Below are positions 8,811-20,223 of a DNA stretch of 64,000 bases, one piece after another (positions within the stretch are counted from its first letter, which is position 1; every line of letters starts with the position of its first letter). The notes under the pieces were generated by a model. The model saw nothing but the letters and a program-made list of their open reading frames with translations. It made no database searches and was not told the origin of the DNA. The position numbers and the translations under genes are program-made. Source of the stretch: Pelolinea sp. (GTDB lineage Bacteria > Chloroflexota > Anaerolineae > Anaerolineales > Anaerolineaceae); NCBI GenBank assembly GCA_030692365.1, contig JAUYCC010000011.1, positions 1-64,000 on the forward strand, in the 5' to 3' direction.

Positions 8811-9932
8811 GTGCGCGTTCTGGAAATTGATACCCGTAACCGCGGTCAGGTCAGGGAATTTCTTGACCTGCCATTTAAGATTTATAAGAGTTGTGACCAG
8901 TGGGTACCGCCGCTGGAAATGGACGCCAAAAAAATGCTCGACCGGGCGCACCATCTGTATTACCGTGAATCCGACGCGGCTTTTTTTATGGTGTTCTCCG
9001 ATTCGGGTGAAGCGCTTGGGCGCGTCGCTGTGCTGGATAATAAACGCCACAACCGCTACAACCAATCCAAAACCGCTTTATTCTACCTGCTGGAAATGGA
9101 GAATGATTTTGAGGTCTTTTCACTATTGATAGAGTCCGCAATTAATTGGGCGCGTTCAAAAGGACTGACCGAGTTAGTTGGTCCCCAGGGGTTTACCGCG
9201 CTGAACGGCATGGGCATGCTGGTGAGGGGATTTGATCACCGGCCAGCGCTGGGAATCCCGTATAACCACGCTTACTACCCCGAGTTTATTGAAAGGCTGC
9301 GGTTCAAAGGCATCCGGGATGTGGTTTCCGGTTACTTCAACCGTGACCTACCCCTGCCGGAGAAGGTCAGTTTGGTGGCCGAAAAAGTTCAGGAAAAGCG
9401 CGGGCTGGTGGTGCGAAAATACACTTCGCGAAGCGACCTGAAAAAGATGCTTCCGCATTTGAAAGACCTGTATAACGGGTCGCTGGTGGGGACTGAAGAT
9501 GTTACGCCGATGACGGATGAGGAAGTAAAAGAAATGGCTGACCAGATCCTGTGGTTCGCCGACCCACGTCTGATCAAGGTGTTGATGAAAGATGAACAGC
9601 CGGTGGGCTTTCTGCTGGCTTATCCGGATATTTCAGCAGCGCTCCAAAAAACTAAAGGGCGGATTTGGCCGTTTGGGTGGGTACGCCTGTTGCGGGAACT
9701 GAAACGCACCGATTGGATCAATGTCAACGGCGCGGGGATTATCGCTGAATACCGCGGTATGGGCGGTACGGCGGTTTTGTTTAATGAAATGTCTAAAAGT
9801 GTGAAGGAAGGCCGGTATAACCATGCGGACCTGGTGCAGATCGGTGTTGAAAATGAACGCATGCAGCGCGAATTAAGCACTTTCGGGATTGATTTCTACA
9901 AAACGCACCGGATATACCAACGGATGATATAA
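8811..9932 (+). CDS. GNAT-like acetyltransferase-fold protein
   Basis: Long conserved-looking ORF with GNAT-like segments (AFFMVFSDSGEALGRVAVLDN; GAGIIAEYRGMGGTAVLFNEM); GTG start. Confidence 0.6.
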   Translation: MRVLEIDTRNRGQVREFLDLPFKIYKSCDQWVPPLEMDAKKMLDRAHHLYYRESDAAFFMVFSDSGEALGRVAVLDNKRHNRYNQSKTALFYLLEMENDFEVFSLLIESAINWARSKGLTELVGPQGFTALNGMGMLVRGFDHRPALGIPYNHAYYPEFIERLRFKGIRDVVSGYFNRDLPLPEKVSLVAEKVQEKRGLVVRKYTSRSDLKKMLPHLKDLYNGSLVGTEDVTPMTDEEVKEMADQILWFADPRLIKVLMKDEQPVGFLLAYPDISAALQKTKGRIWPFGWVRLLRELKRTDWINVNGAGIIAEYRGMGGTAVLFNEMSKSVKEGRYNHADLVQIGVENERMQRELSTFGIDFYKTHRIYQRMI

Positions 9933-10009
9933 AAAATACCTCACCAAATTCACTTTATTTTGATGTCCAAAACTGCTACGGGAAATATTAAAAATTGGAA
10001 AGGAAGAGA

Positions 10010-11113
10010 ATGGTAAATTCAACGCGTAACCGACTGATGATCCCCGGACCGGTGGAGGTGCATCCGGCTGTGCTGGAGGCACTTAGCGGTCCGGTCGAGC
10101 CGCATTATGGCCCAGCCTGGGTTGAGAAATACTCCCGCATTACCGGCCTCCTGAAACAGGTTTTCAACACTCAACATGACGTATTCCTGATCGCGGGCTC
10201 CGGCACCAGCGCGATTGACGCATGCATGGGCAGCAGCATGATGACCGGAGAGAAGATCATCATCGGCAATAACGGGTTTTTCGGCGACCGGCTGGTGTCG
10301 ATTGCCAAAAGCTACGGATTGCTGGTTGTGGAAGTCAAGGCGCCCTGGGGAGAGGCGCTGGATCCCACCGCAATTTCCGATGCTCTGAAAGCGCACCCTG
10401 ATACCATAGTTGTCGCGGTTGTGCACAGTGAGACATCAACTACCATCCTCAACCCGATCGAAGCCATCGGGAAAGTGGTTAGAGAGAGTGACGCGCTTTT
10501 CCTCGTGGACGCGGTGTCTTCGTTGGGCGGTGTGCCCATGGATGTGGACGGCTGGGGCATTGACCTGTGCCCATCCGCGTCGCAGAAATGCCTGGGCGCC
10601 ACACCCGGGTTGGCGCCAGTTTCAATCAGCCCCAAAGCCTGGAAAATGATTGACAGGTTTGAGGAGAAAGCGCACGGCTGGTATACCAACCTGCAGGTCT
10701 GGCGGGAGTACGCACACGAATGGGGCGACTGGCATCCCACGCCGGTGACCATGCCGGTTAGCATCGCCAACGGGCTGCTGGTATCGCTGGAGCAGCTGCT
10801 GACTGAAGGAATTGACACCCGCATGCGGCGCTACAAAGCACTGGCGCTGCAGCTCCGTGCGGGGTTGCGCGAGGCGGGCATGCAGCCCTTTACCCCTGAC
10901 GAAGCCATGAACCCGGTGCTGACCGCCGCTTATCCGCCTGATGGCATTGACAGCGCGAAAGTTGTGGATTATCTTCTGAAGGAACACCACATCCAGATCT
11001 CGAGCGGTTTGGGAGCATTAAAACCCAAGATATTCCGGATTGGGCATATGTCACCGGTAATCACAGACAATGATATGGATACCCTGGTATCGGCGTTGAA
11101 GAAATTTAAATAA
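10010..11113 (+). CDS. Class V aminotransferase (alanine/serine-glyoxylate aminotransferase family)
   Basis: IPGPVEVHPAVLEAL, AGSGTSAIDA, HSETSTTILNPI, DAVSSLGG and SASQKCLG(PLP Lys)ATPGLAPVS. ATG with SD aaggaagag. Confidence 0.9.
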   Translation: MVNSTRNRLMIPGPVEVHPAVLEALSGPVEPHYGPAWVEKYSRITGLLKQVFNTQHDVFLIAGSGTSAIDACMGSSMMTGEKIIIGNNGFFGDRLVSIAKSYGLLVVEVKAPWGEALDPTAISDALKAHPDTIVVAVVHSETSTTILNPIEAIGKVVRESDALFLVDAVSSLGGVPMDVDGWGIDLCPSASQKCLGATPGLAPVSISPKAWKMIDRFEEKAHGWYTNLQVWREYAHEWGDWHPTPVTMPVSIANGLLVSLEQLLTEGIDTRMRRYKALALQLRAGLREAGMQPFTPDEAMNPVLTAAYPPDGIDSAKVVDYLLKEHHIQISSGLGALKPKIFRIGHMSPVITDNDMDTLVSALKKFK

Positions 11114-11156
11114 GAAGATTTTAGTAAGAAAAAGCGACAATCCCAAAAGCCCATTT

Positions 11157-11227
11157 TGTCATGTTGAGCGCAGCGAAACATCTCATAGTAATAAGAAAAG
11201 ACTCTTCGCTTCGCTCAGAGTGGCATG
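11157..11227. repeat. Imperfect palindromic intergenic repeat
   Basis: tgtcatgttgagcgcagcgaaacatct ... gactcttcgcttcgctcagagtggcatg: two arms in inverted orientation, between convergent genes. Confidence 0.7.
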
Positions 11228-11234
11228 GCTCTTA

Positions 11235-11918
11235 TTAGACAGCCTCTTTTTGTTTTTCTTTTTTAAAATGTCTCTTACTGATAAAAACAAACAGATCGCC
11301 GGTCAGGATGCTTAATCCACCAATGAAAATGAAAATATCCCGCCAGAAACGGATCGGGAATAAGCGGATGAGATTATCGGACATCAAAAAGAGCCAGGAA
11401 TCCCCTTCAAAGAAGAGCTGGTGGAATTGAGTGAACAATTGGTTGAAATTCAACGCAAGGTAAAGCAAAATGCTGAAAATGAAGGCGATGGTCAGGTTAC
11501 CGCCGCGGCGGGTCGCGGTGAACCAGGCATCCATTTCATTTGTTCTCCAGCAAAGGAAAGTAACAAGGATGAAAAAGGCAAGCAAACCCAGCCAAACCTT
11601 CAGCGCAATCGCGGTCAGATTTCTGACGTCCAGCATGTGGCTTAATTCGCGTTCGCTGTACAGCGGCGTGCCGTCCGGGAGGCGTTGGTTGGTCAATTCT
11701 TCGTGCGATACCCCTCCGAGCAGGTAGTTGATCGAATAGCGCGACCAGGTCAGCCGGTCTGCGGTTGTAAAGCCGTATTCATCCGCGGGGAAACCCGGCA
11801 GGCGGTATTCAACACTGACGAATAACGGCGTCAGAGCGACGCGGATCGCAGTAGTGACCAGTAGGGCAGGCATGGTTATTATCAATAAGACCAAGAGAAT
11901 TTTTATTAATAATTTCAC
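11235..11918 (-). CDS. Integral membrane protein, TIGR01906/DUF1461-like
   Basis: Multi-TM protein with YSINYLLGG...ELSHMLDVRNL segment typical of the family. GTG start overlaps the upstream stop (GTGA). Confidence 0.75.
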   Translation of the reverse strand: MKLLIKILLVLLIITMPALLVTTAIRVALTPLFVSVEYRLPGFPADEYGFTTADRLTWSRYSINYLLGGVSHEELTNQRLPDGTPLYSERELSHMLDVRNLTAIALKVWLGLLAFFILVTFLCWRTNEMDAWFTATRRGGNLTIAFIFSILLYLALNFNQLFTQFHQLFFEGDSWLFLMSDNLIRLFPIRFWRDIFIFIGGLSILTGDLFVFISKRHFKKEKQKEAV

Positions 11919-13468
11919 TGAAGTTCCTCCACATTTCCAGAAAAGAATAAGTCGAAAATCATCGCGTTGGTGATCCATTCCACCGGGGCGAGGTCATCAG
12001 TCAGGATTATGCCATCTTTGGGCGCAGGCTGCAGGTTTAGAATCGCAGTTTCCATAGCGTAGCGAAGCAGCCCAGGCATCACTTTGGTTTTATCGATGGC
12101 AACATAGTTTGTGATGAGATTCTCACTGCGTGTAGCCATTTTTGTAGCGTAGATAACTGAATTCAAGGTGTCTGGGATATCGACCACATACGCCGATGGA
12201 AAAACTGACGCGATGGTCATATACAGTGCGTCCACCAGACGTCGGTCGTTGAAGATACGCGCGACGTTGATAACAAGCGATCCTTTGTCGGATAAATGGT
12301 CGTAGGTCTGCTGAAAAAATTCGCGCGTGGTCAGGTGCCAGGGAATATAGGGCGGGCGGTAGGCATCCACGCTGATGATGTCGTATGTCTGGCTGCTGTG
12401 CGCAATGCCCACGCGTGCGTCCTCGGTAAAAACTTCCAGATTGGTTTTGTTCATGTTGAAATAGGAATAACCAATTTCCACAATTTCAGGATCAATTTCA
12501 AATCCGTCTATTTTTGCGGATGGATAAACCGATACGACCTGATTGGCGCTGGTGCCGGCAGCAAGACCCAGGATTGCCACCTGTTGGACTTCTTGCGGCT
12601 CAGTAGAGGGATCGTAAAAGTACGGGGCGGCCAGAACCTGCTCCCAGGGGCCGCGATAGATATCCTGGGTTGGATGGTAAATGGAATGGACGCCCTGGCC
12701 TTCGTTCAGGCGCAGGATCCGGAAACCGTTGATCTCCTGGACCTGGATGTAGTTATAGGCAGATTCGCCTTCATAAATGACATTGCTGGCGGTTTTATCC
12801 ATTCCTCTAATACCGAAAAAGGTGGCTACTGCAAGGACGAGAGGCATCCAGATGAATTTCAGCACGGATTTCAAGTTGACAGTCTTCCACAAGCCAAGGA
12901 ATGCGGCAGCCATCAGCATGGCGCTTAAGGTAACGAAGGTTTTATATGTACCAATAGCCGGGATGAGTAATATCACCGGCAGGAAAGTACCGATAAAGGA
13001 ACCAAGCGTTGAAATCGTGTATATCTTTCCAGCCACAGAACCGGATTTTTGGGTATCGTCCATCGCCAGCCTGATCGCGAAGGGCGAAGCGGTACCGAGC
13101 AGGATCACCGGCAAGCTGAACAAGGCAAGAACGGCGGCGAAGGAACCGAATAGGCCAGCCATGCGCATTTCATCAAATGCCTGGCTGGCCAAACGTAAAA
13201 TAGGTCGGGAAACTAATGGCACCAAACCGATGCAGAGCGCCGCCCACAACAAAATTGAGAAAAAAGTCCGGTACTCCGGTGATCGGTCCGCCCATTTACC
13301 GCCCAGTGTATAACCGACCGAAAGGTAGATCAGGATCAGCCCGATAATGGCAGCCCAGACCAGATTGCTGGAACCGAAGTAGTTCCCCAGCAGTCGTGAG
13401 GCGGATAATTCCACCGCCAGACTGGTGCAGCCGGCAAAGAACACGCCCATGTATAGGTATCTCCGCAT
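11915..13468 (-). CDS. Membrane-anchored spermidine synthase-like methyltransferase-fold protein
   Basis: N-terminal TM region (GCTSLAVELSASRLLGNYFGSSNLVWAAIIG) plus synthase-like domain (VAILGLAAGTSANQVVSVYPSAKIDGFEIDPEIVEIG; DAYRPPYIPWHLTTREFFQQTYDHL). Start placed at MRRYLY. Confidence 0.82.
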   Translation of the reverse strand: MRRYLYMGVFFAGCTSLAVELSASRLLGNYFGSSNLVWAAIIGLILIYLSVGYTLGGKWADRSPEYRTFFSILLWAALCIGLVPLVSRPILRLASQAFDEMRMAGLFGSFAAVLALFSLPVILLGTASPFAIRLAMDDTQKSGSVAGKIYTISTLGSFIGTFLPVILLIPAIGTYKTFVTLSAMLMAAAFLGLWKTVNLKSVLKFIWMPLVLAVATFFGIRGMDKTASNVIYEGESAYNYIQVQEINGFRILRLNEGQGVHSIYHPTQDIYRGPWEQVLAAPYFYDPSTEPQEVQQVAILGLAAGTSANQVVSVYPSAKIDGFEIDPEIVEIGYSYFNMNKTNLEVFTEDARVGIAHSSQTYDIISVDAYRPPYIPWHLTTREFFQQTYDHLSDKGSLVINVARIFNDRRLVDALYMTIASVFPSAYVVDIPDTLNSVIYATKMATRSENLITNYVAIDKTKVMPGLLRYAMETAILNLQPAPKDGIILTDDLAPVEWITNAMIFDLFFSGNVEELQ

Positions 13469-13542
13469 TCGGGGAATTATAACTGAGGACAAAGTTTGAA
13501 AATACTGCCAAAGTATAATGAGAACAATATTGGAGATTGAAA

Positions 13543-15171
13543 ATGCGATTTGTGTCTGTTGCGCAAATGAGGGAACTTGAAAGCCAGGCGAACGCGGGTG
13601 ACTTGAGTTATGACCGCATGATGGCCAGGGCTGGTAAAGGATTGGCAGATGCTGTCCATAACCGCTACTGGGCAAAAGATCTCCGCTCCGTTTTGGGGCT
13701 GGTAGGAAGCGGCAACAATGGCGGTGATACACTGGTGGCGCTGACCCATCTGAAGCATGAAGGTTGGTCAGTAAAAGCTTACATCGTTAATGAAAGAGAT
13801 AAAAACGATCTTCTCATTTCCGCTTACCTGGCTGCAGCCGGTGGACTTGCTGATGTATCCGCAGATGTATCGTTTAGAAAACTCAAGATTTGGGTTAAGG
13901 AGTCTGATGTGATCCTGGACGGGATCCTGGGGACAGGCATCTCATTGCCGCTGCGCGGAACTATCCCGGCGGTATTATCAGCAGTCTCATCAGTCAGAAG
14001 CAATCCGGTAATTGTAGCGGTGGACTGTCCTTCTGGAGTTGACTGCGACAGTGGAGCATCGGCAGAGGAATGCCTGAAAGCTGACCTGACAGTTTGTATG
14101 GCGGCTGTAAAACAGGGGCTGCTCAAATATCCCGCGCACTGCCTTGTGGGCGATCTCGCGGTGGTGGATATTGGCTTACCAAAATCATTGCCAGCCTGGA
14201 AAGAAATTAAAGGCGAGGTGATGACCTCACAAAAAGCAACCGCGCTTTTGCCGCGGCGACCTGAGGACGCGCATAAAGGTATCTTTGGCACGTGTCTGGT
14301 GGTATCAGGGTCGGTCAATTACTGCGGCGCGGCTCTTTTGGCTTCCGAAGCGGCATACCGGGTGGGGGTGGGATTGGTTCGGGTGGCCATCCCGGGCGCG
14401 ATATATGATGCCATTGCAGGTCGTTTGCCTGAAGCCACGTGGCTGGTGCTTCCGCACACCGATGGGGTGATCAACGCTGATGCCGCGGGTGTCATTCGGC
14501 GAAATCTGGATCGCGTTACTGCTATGCTGGTCGGACCAGGCCTGGGTTTTGAAACTCCTACGCAGGATTTTGTCAGCTTTCTCATTGATAAAACGGATTT
14601 GTCAGATTCTTCAAATAGGGTTTTCGGTTTTACAGACGCCAAGAGGGAAGAAAAAAAAACCCGTCAGGCTGAACTGCCTCCTTTGGTCATCGATGCCGAC
14701 GGACTCAGGCTGTTAGCCCAAGTTAAGGATTGGCCTCGCAAACTGGGGGTTACCGCGGTCCTGACACCGCACCCCGGTGAAATGGCAGCGCTGGCCGGCC
14801 TTCCGGTTGACGAGATCCAGAATAACCGAATTGAGGTCGCCCTTGAATATGCCCAGAAATGGGGACATGTGGTGGTTCTGAAGGGCGCGCTAACCGTTAC
14901 AGCCGATCCATCGGGAAAGTACACAGTCAACCCTGTCGCCACGTCTGCGTTAGCGACCGCGGGTACAGGTGACGTGCTTGCCGGCATGATCACAGGTTTG
15001 ATCGCTCAGGGGCTGGCTGGGTATTCAGCGGCCATCACCGGGGTGTGGCTGCACGCGCAGGCCGGAATTCTGGCTGCTGAGCAATTGGGCGGTAGCACTG
15101 CTGTTACTGCGCGCGATGTGCTCGCAGCAATTCCTGCCGCGCTAAAAACAACAACCGGCATCCAGAACTGA
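13543..15171 (+). CDS. nnr: Bifunctional NAD(P)H-hydrate epimerase / ADP-dependent dehydratase
   Basis: YjeF N-domain (VGSGNNGGDTLVALTHL; DGILGTG; VAVDCPSGVD) and C-domain (LTPHPGEMAALAG; TSALATAGTGDVLAGMITGLIAQG). Confidence 0.93.
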   Translation: MRFVSVAQMRELESQANAGDLSYDRMMARAGKGLADAVHNRYWAKDLRSVLGLVGSGNNGGDTLVALTHLKHEGWSVKAYIVNERDKNDLLISAYLAAAGGLADVSADVSFRKLKIWVKESDVILDGILGTGISLPLRGTIPAVLSAVSSVRSNPVIVAVDCPSGVDCDSGASAEECLKADLTVCMAAVKQGLLKYPAHCLVGDLAVVDIGLPKSLPAWKEIKGEVMTSQKATALLPRRPEDAHKGIFGTCLVVSGSVNYCGAALLASEAAYRVGVGLVRVAIPGAIYDAIAGRLPEATWLVLPHTDGVINADAAGVIRRNLDRVTAMLVGPGLGFETPTQDFVSFLIDKTDLSDSSNRVFGFTDAKREEKKTRQAELPPLVIDADGLRLLAQVKDWPRKLGVTAVLTPHPGEMAALAGLPVDEIQNNRIEVALEYAQKWGHVVVLKGALTVTADPSGKYTVNPVATSALATAGTGDVLAGMITGLIAQGLAGYSAAITGVWLHAQAGILAAEQLGGSTAVTARDVLAAIPAALKTTTGIQN

Positions 15172-15212
15172 TGCCGGCAGTGTAAAATATTTTTCAATAA
15201 TCTAATAACAGA

Positions 15213-15569
15213 TTATGATTTGGCTTTCGCTTCGCCTTTGGTCGCTTGCTTGACGGCATTGGCAACTTTTTCCTTGCTTTCCTCAAGCACAACCTGGCCT
15301 TTTTCGGCGATCTCGTTCGCGCGTTTCTTGGCATCATTAAGCAGCGCTTCGGCTCTCTTTATAGCCTCATTGGCGGCTTTTTCTGCTTTTTCAATGCTTT
15401 CCTCAACAGTAGTAGTTGCCTGGTCGCGCAGTTCAATCGCTTTATCCTTGATTATAGTGCGAGTTTCCTCACCGGATTGGGGCGCCAGAAGCAGCGCGGC
15501 AATCGCGCCGGAGACACCTCCGACAATAAACCCAACCAAAAAAGCTCCAAAATCATCCTGATCTGACAT
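15213..15569 (-). CDS. YtxH domain-containing protein
   Basis: FLVGFIVGGVSGAIAALLLAPQSGEETR followed by a long Ala/Lys/Glu-rich helix. Confidence 0.82.
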   Translation of the reverse strand: MSDQDDFGAFLVGFIVGGVSGAIAALLLAPQSGEETRTIIKDKAIELRDQATTTVEESIEKAEKAANEAIKRAEALLNDAKKRANEIAEKGQVVLEESKEKVANAVKQATKGEAKAKS

Positions 15570-15597
15570 AGTTGACTCCTTTCACTGGAATTGATTT

Positions 15598-16005
15598 TTA
15601 TTTTCTTTTGATAAACCCGATAATTTCAAACATTTTTCTGAATCCAGCCAAGCTACTGCTAACCGAAATGATGGGCGCGATCGCGCGCTTGGAAATGAAC
15701 TGGCTGGTGCTGCGCAGGGTGCTGACCGTCTCCTTGGCAGAAGCCAGAATAGGTCTGACCTCGTTTTGGACCAGGTTGGTCAATATTGCCAGCTGGATTA
15801 CAAGAATTACCGAAGCCGCGCCGATGAGCAGCGATTCAAGTGCAAGCACAATGATGAAGATGTCCCTGACACGGCCGGTAGTCTCAGCATCTGAATGGGA
15901 GAGAAAGAAAAGCCCGGTAATGACAGCGGCTAAAAAAAGGACCGCGATTACCGAGATGAGGATTATTGCGGTTTTTTGTTGTCGGGGCATTCCATTTTCC
16001 TGCAT
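15598..16005 (-). CDS. Hypothetical membrane protein, likely co-transcribed with the YtxH protein
   Basis: Two predicted TM helices and an amphipathic C-terminus; no named family recognised. Confidence 0.6.
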   Translation of the reverse strand: MQENGMPRQQKTAIILISVIAVLFLAAVITGLFFLSHSDAETTGRVRDIFIIVLALESLLIGAASVILVIQLAILTNLVQNEVRPILASAKETVSTLRSTSQFISKRAIAPIISVSSSLAGFRKMFEIIGFIKRK

Positions 16006-16201
16006 GTTCTTGATTTCCTGATTAATTATTATTATATCATACCAGTAATTTCTGAAAAATATTATAAATATCTTGTTAATATGAACCCAAATTCAAAAAA
16101 AAGGAACCAATAGAGTTTCCCTCCCGGTTGATTGGCGATTTTGCGAAAAAAATCCAAATATGTTAAACTAATTAATTGCCATTTAAACGAAAGGAAGACC
16201 G

Positions 16202-16819
16202 GTGATCTTCAGGAAACTTGCGGCACTGACACATTTGAACCATTTCTTAATTATCGGGCTGGGCAATCCGGGCCGGGAATATGAATTAACGCGCCACAAC
16301 ATCGGTTTTCTGGTCATTGACCGGCAGGCGGAGCGGTGGGGAGTTGAAGTCAACAAATATAAATTCAAAGCGCTGCTCGGCGAATACCGCAAGCCGCACG
16401 AAAAAGTGGTGCTGGTCAAACCGCAAACCTTTATGAACCTTTCCGGTAGCGCGGTCAGGTCTTTTTACCAGTTCTATAAACCGCAGGTCGAGCAGGTGCT
16501 TGTTATCTTTGACGACCTCGACCTGCCCTTTGGAACCATCCGCATCCGAAAATCAGGCGGTTCTTCCGGGCATAAGGGAATGAAATCCATTATTGAACAG
16601 TTGGGGACAGAGAAGTTTCCCCGTATCCGGGTGGGTATCGGCCGTCCTCCAGGCCGAATGAATTCAGTGAACTTTATCCTGAATAAATTCAAAACCTCAG
16701 AGAACAAAGACCTTGAATTAATCTTGGACAAGTGCGTTGACGTGGTGGAGTGTTTTATTGAAAACGGGATAGAAACCACCATGAACCGCTATAACGGTTC
16801 TGTTTTAGACGATGAGTGA
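16202..16819 (+). CDS. pth: Peptidyl-tRNA hydrolase
   Basis: IIGLGNPGREYELTRHNIGF, KPQTFMNLSGSAV, DDLDLPFGTIRIRKSGGSSGHKGMKSI. Confidence 0.95.
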   Translation: MIFRKLAALTHLNHFLIIGLGNPGREYELTRHNIGFLVIDRQAERWGVEVNKYKFKALLGEYRKPHEKVVLVKPQTFMNLSGSAVRSFYQFYKPQVEQVLVIFDDLDLPFGTIRIRKSGGSSGHKGMKSIIEQLGTEKFPRIRVGIGRPPGRMNSVNFILNKFKTSENKDLELILDKCVDVVECFIENGIETTMNRYNGSVLDDE

Positions 16820-19800
16820 CCATTCTTATATCGACTTTTCACAAATTCAAGGATATTCGGATCTTATAGGGAAACTGCAAGGAGGGATTGAACAGATCCC
16901 TCTCAGCCTTCCGAGGTCTGTCCGTTTGCCTTTTATGGCTGCGCTTCAGAGCGATACGGCCAAACCAATTTTATTTATTACATCGCGGCCAGACCGGCTG
17001 CAGTCCATGCATGAGGAATACGGTTTCTGGTCCAAAACAGATGATCATCTGATTTTTGCTGAGCCCACTCTGCTTTTCTACGAAAAAGCGAACTGGGATG
17101 TGGATACCCGCCGGGACAGGCTGCAGACGCTAATATCCCTCGCGAAATCTTTCTTACCCTATCAGAAATCTCAATCTCATAGCCCTGTGATTTTCACATC
17201 CGCCAAATCCATTATGACACGCACCGCTCCCCGGCGGGACTTTCTCAGCGCCTGTTCTGTTCTGCGGGTACGGACATCAACCCCAATGAATGTTTTGGCG
17301 CAGAAATGGGTGGCCATCGGATATTCCGCAGCGGAGATTGTGGTTAGCGAAGGCCAGTTTTCCAAACGGGGAGGGCTGATGGATATATGGCCGGTAAACT
17401 ACGATAATCCCATCCGAGTGGACTTCTTCGGAGAGGATATTGAGACCATCCGAACCTTTGACCCTGCGACGCAAAGGACTATTAACTCAATTGAGGAAAT
17501 CTTTATCCCGCCTGCCAATGAAGCCATTAAAGTGTTCGCGAAGGAAGAACAGCTTGACCCGCTTGACCGCTACCCCGAGTTTAATATTCCACGATTGTAT
17601 GCATCAAATGCATGCTTGTTGGATTACTTACCCAAAGGCACCGTTATTCTGATCGATAACAGCGCGTCAGTATCGGTCACCGCGGAGGAAATTGAAGACC
17701 AGGCCGTAAAGATGCGCAATGAAAACATCGGTACTGGCATCATCGAAGAAGATTTTCCAGTGCCGTATATCACTTGGTCAGAAATCATGGATACTTTATC
17801 TACCTTTCATGTGATCGACCTGGGTTTTCCGCTGGGAAGCGAAGTGCATCCAGTCTCGGCCGCTTTCTCTCCCAGCCCGCGCTTTGGCGCCCAGTTGGAC
17901 CGGCTGTCGGATTATATTCACTCCCAGAAAGACAAAAATCGCCAGGTCTTTATTGTTTCCAAACAGACTGAAAGACTAAAAGAAGTCCTGCAGGACCATA
18001 ACATCGACATTAATATCGGGAATAAGGTTGATATTAGTGACGGCAGCCTGAGCGGCGGTTGGGAAGTCATTTATAAAGATGGCGATGAAACGGTTCTATT
18101 AACAGATCAGGAAATCTTCGGCTGGGAACGGGAGCGGCCGCGACGGCGGCGTTCCAAGTCGTTTGACGCGCCTGAATTCTCGTATGCAGACCTTAAGGAT
18201 GGGGATCTTGTAGTCCATGTGGATTACGGCATCGGGAGGTTCAAGGGGCTGGTGCATCGAACCCTGGAAGGGGTGGAACGGGATTACCTGACTATCGGTT
18301 ACGCGGATGATGACCTCCTGTATGTGCCCGTCCACCAGGCTGACCGGCTGAGCCATTATATTGGCGCGGATGAGCAGACCCCGCGCCTGACGCGGCTGGG
18401 ATATGGCGAATGGGCGACAGCCAAGCAGAAAGCCGGAGCGGCAGTTCAGGAAGTAGCTCATGAGCTGCTTGAACTGTACGCGAAACGCCAAGATGTCAAA
18501 GGGTTTGTCTTCTCAAAGGATACGGAATGGCAGAAGAACCTCGAAGCAAGTTTTCTATATACCGAAACCCCCGATCAAGCCAGAGCGATTGAGGAAGTCA
18601 AAGCCGACATGGAAAAAGCTCGCCCGATGGACCGGCTGTTATGCGGTGATGTGGGGTATGGAAAAACCGAAGTGGCGCTGCGCGCAGCCTTCAAAGCAGT
18701 AATGGACGGCAAACAGGTTGCCATGCTGGTTCCAACTACAATATTGGCACAGCAGCATTTTGAAACCTTCCGAAAACGCCTGACACTCTTCCCGGTAAAG
18801 GTCGAGATGCTGTCGCGCTTCCGCAGCGCAGCGGAGCAAGCGGAGATCTTGCTTGAACTGGAAGCTGGAGATATTGATATCATCATAGGCACACATCGCC
18901 TGCTTCAGCTGGATGTCCTTTTTAAAGACCTTGGGCTACTCATAATTGATGAAGAACAGCGCTTTGGCGTAACGCACAAAGAGTTCTTCAAAAAAATGCG
19001 CACAGAAATTGATGTGCTCACGCTGACGGCGACACCCATCCCCCGCACGTTGTATATGGCAATCGCGGGCATTCGGGATATCTCGGTGATCAATTCCCCT
19101 CCAACCGACCGCCTGCCGATTCAGACCTATGTGGGCGGATACGACCCGGAGATTGTCCGTAGGGCAATTATCCGTGAGGTTGACCGCGGCGGGCAGGTGT
19201 TCTTTGTGCATAACCGCGTGCAGACCATTAGCGCCATGGCGAGCCACTTGCAGAATATTGTGCCCGAAGTCCGGGTGGGTATCGCGCACGGGCAGATGCT
19301 GGAAAAAGGACTTGAGGAAGTGATGCGGCGCTTCAACGCGGGCGAAGTGGATGTGCTGCTTTCAACTTCCATCATTGAGTCCGGGCTGGATATACCCAAC
19401 GCAAATACGCTGATCGTTGACCGGGGAGACACCTTTGGTTTATCACAGCTTTATCAACTGCGCGGCAGGGTTGGACGGGGCGCTTCGCGCGCATTTGCGT
19501 ACTTTTTCCACCATCGGAAAAAGCTTCCCACACCCGAAGGGCTCGAACGCCTGGAAACGATCGCTGAAAATATTCAGCTCGGTGCTGGGTATTCCATCGC
19601 GATGCGCGACCTGGAAATGCGCGGGGCTGGTAACCTGCTGGGTACCATGCAGCACGGACATATCGCCGCTGTAGGCTTTCATCTCTACACACGCCTGCTC
19701 TCCGAAGCGGTGAATTCGATCAAGAAACCTGAAATGCCGTCACCGGTTCAGAAGACGGCCTTGCCATATAAAGGTCTTAGGCCGCTGGTAACCGTGGAAT

Positions 19801-20210
19801 TGCCCCTCTCGATTGGCATTTCTACTACGTACATCGCGGATGAGGCGCTTCGCCTACAAATCTACCGCCGGTTAGCGGATATCACTAATAAAGATGATCT
19901 GGATACCATTCGGGCAGAATTCACTGACCGGTTTGGTACGCCGGATGAAGGGCTCGAAAACCTGCTCTGGCAGTTGCGCGTAAAATTGAAAGCCGAACGC
20001 TGCGGACTGGCATCTATAACGGTTGAAGGCGACCACCTGGTGCTGCGCTTCCCGCCACTGCCGGAAGGAATTAAGGAAAGGGATTTACCTGATATAGGTC
20101 CCAACATCAGGAGAGGAAAAAATGCTTACTGGATCCAAGGTAACGACAAGATCGATTTGAAAACAAGTTTGGATACCGCTTTGTTTAGTTTGGAAAAGCA
20201 GCTTCATTAG
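16812..20210 (+). CDS. mfd: Transcription-repair coupling factor
   Basis: CarD-like RID ([20 protein letters not shown]), SF2 helicase motifs ([43 protein letters not shown]), TRCF C-terminal domain. Confidence 0.97.
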   Translation: MSDHSYIDFSQIQGYSDLIGKLQGGIEQIPLSLPRSVRLPFMAALQSDTAKPILFITSRPDRLQSMHEEYGFWSKTDDHLIFAEPTLLFYEKANWDVDTRRDRLQTLISLAKSFLPYQKSQSHSPVIFTSAKSIMTRTAPRRDFLSACSVLRVRTSTPMNVLAQKWVAIGYSAAEIVVSEGQFSKRGGLMDIWPVNYDNPIRVDFFGEDIETIRTFDPATQRTINSIEEIFIPPANEAIKVFAKEEQLDPLDRYPEFNIPRLYASNACLLDYLPKGTVILIDNSASVSVTAEEIEDQAVKMRNENIGTGIIEEDFPVPYITWSEIMDTLSTFHVIDLGFPLGSEVHPVSAAFSPSPRFGAQLDRLSDYIHSQKDKNRQVFIVSKQTERLKEVLQDHNIDINIGNKVDISDGSLSGGWEVIYKDGDETVLLTDQEIFGWERERPRRRRSKSFDAPEFSYADLKDGDLVVHVDYGIGRFKGLVHRTLEGVERDYLTIGYADDDLLYVPVHQADRLSHYIGADEQTPRLTRLGYGEWATAKQKAGAAVQEVAHELLELYAKRQDVKGFVFSKDTEWQKNLEASFLYTETPDQARAIEEVKADMEKARPMDRLLCGDVGYGKTEVALRAAFKAVMDGKQVAMLVPTTILAQQHFETFRKRLTLFPVKVEMLSRFRSAAEQAEILLELEAGDIDIIIGTHRLLQLDVLFKDLGLLIIDEEQRFGVTHKEFFKKMRTEIDVLTLTATPIPRTLYMAIAGIRDISVINSPPTDRLPIQTYVGGYDPEIVRRAIIREVDRGGQVFFVHNRVQTISAMASHLQNIVPEVRVGIAHGQMLEKGLEEVMRRFNAGEVDVLLSTSIIESGLDIPNANTLIVDRGDTFGLSQLYQLRGRVGRGASRAFAYFFHHRKKLPTPEGLERLETIAENIQLGAGYSIAMRDLEMRGAGNLLGTMQHGHIAAVGFHLYTRLLSEAVNSIKKPEMPSPVQKTALPYKGLRPLVTVELPLSIGISTTYIADEALRLQIYRRLADITNKDDLDTIRAEFTDRFGTPDEGLENLLWQLRVKLKAERCGLASITVEGDHLVLRFPPLPEGIKERDLPDIGPNIRRGKNAYWIQGNDKIDLKTSLDTALFSLEKQLH

Positions 20211-20223
20211 AAGGTAGCAACCG

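Noticed and set aside
12296-12928. 210-aa plus-strand ORF
   Set aside because: Antisense to the spermidine-synthase-like gene; no recognisable domain.
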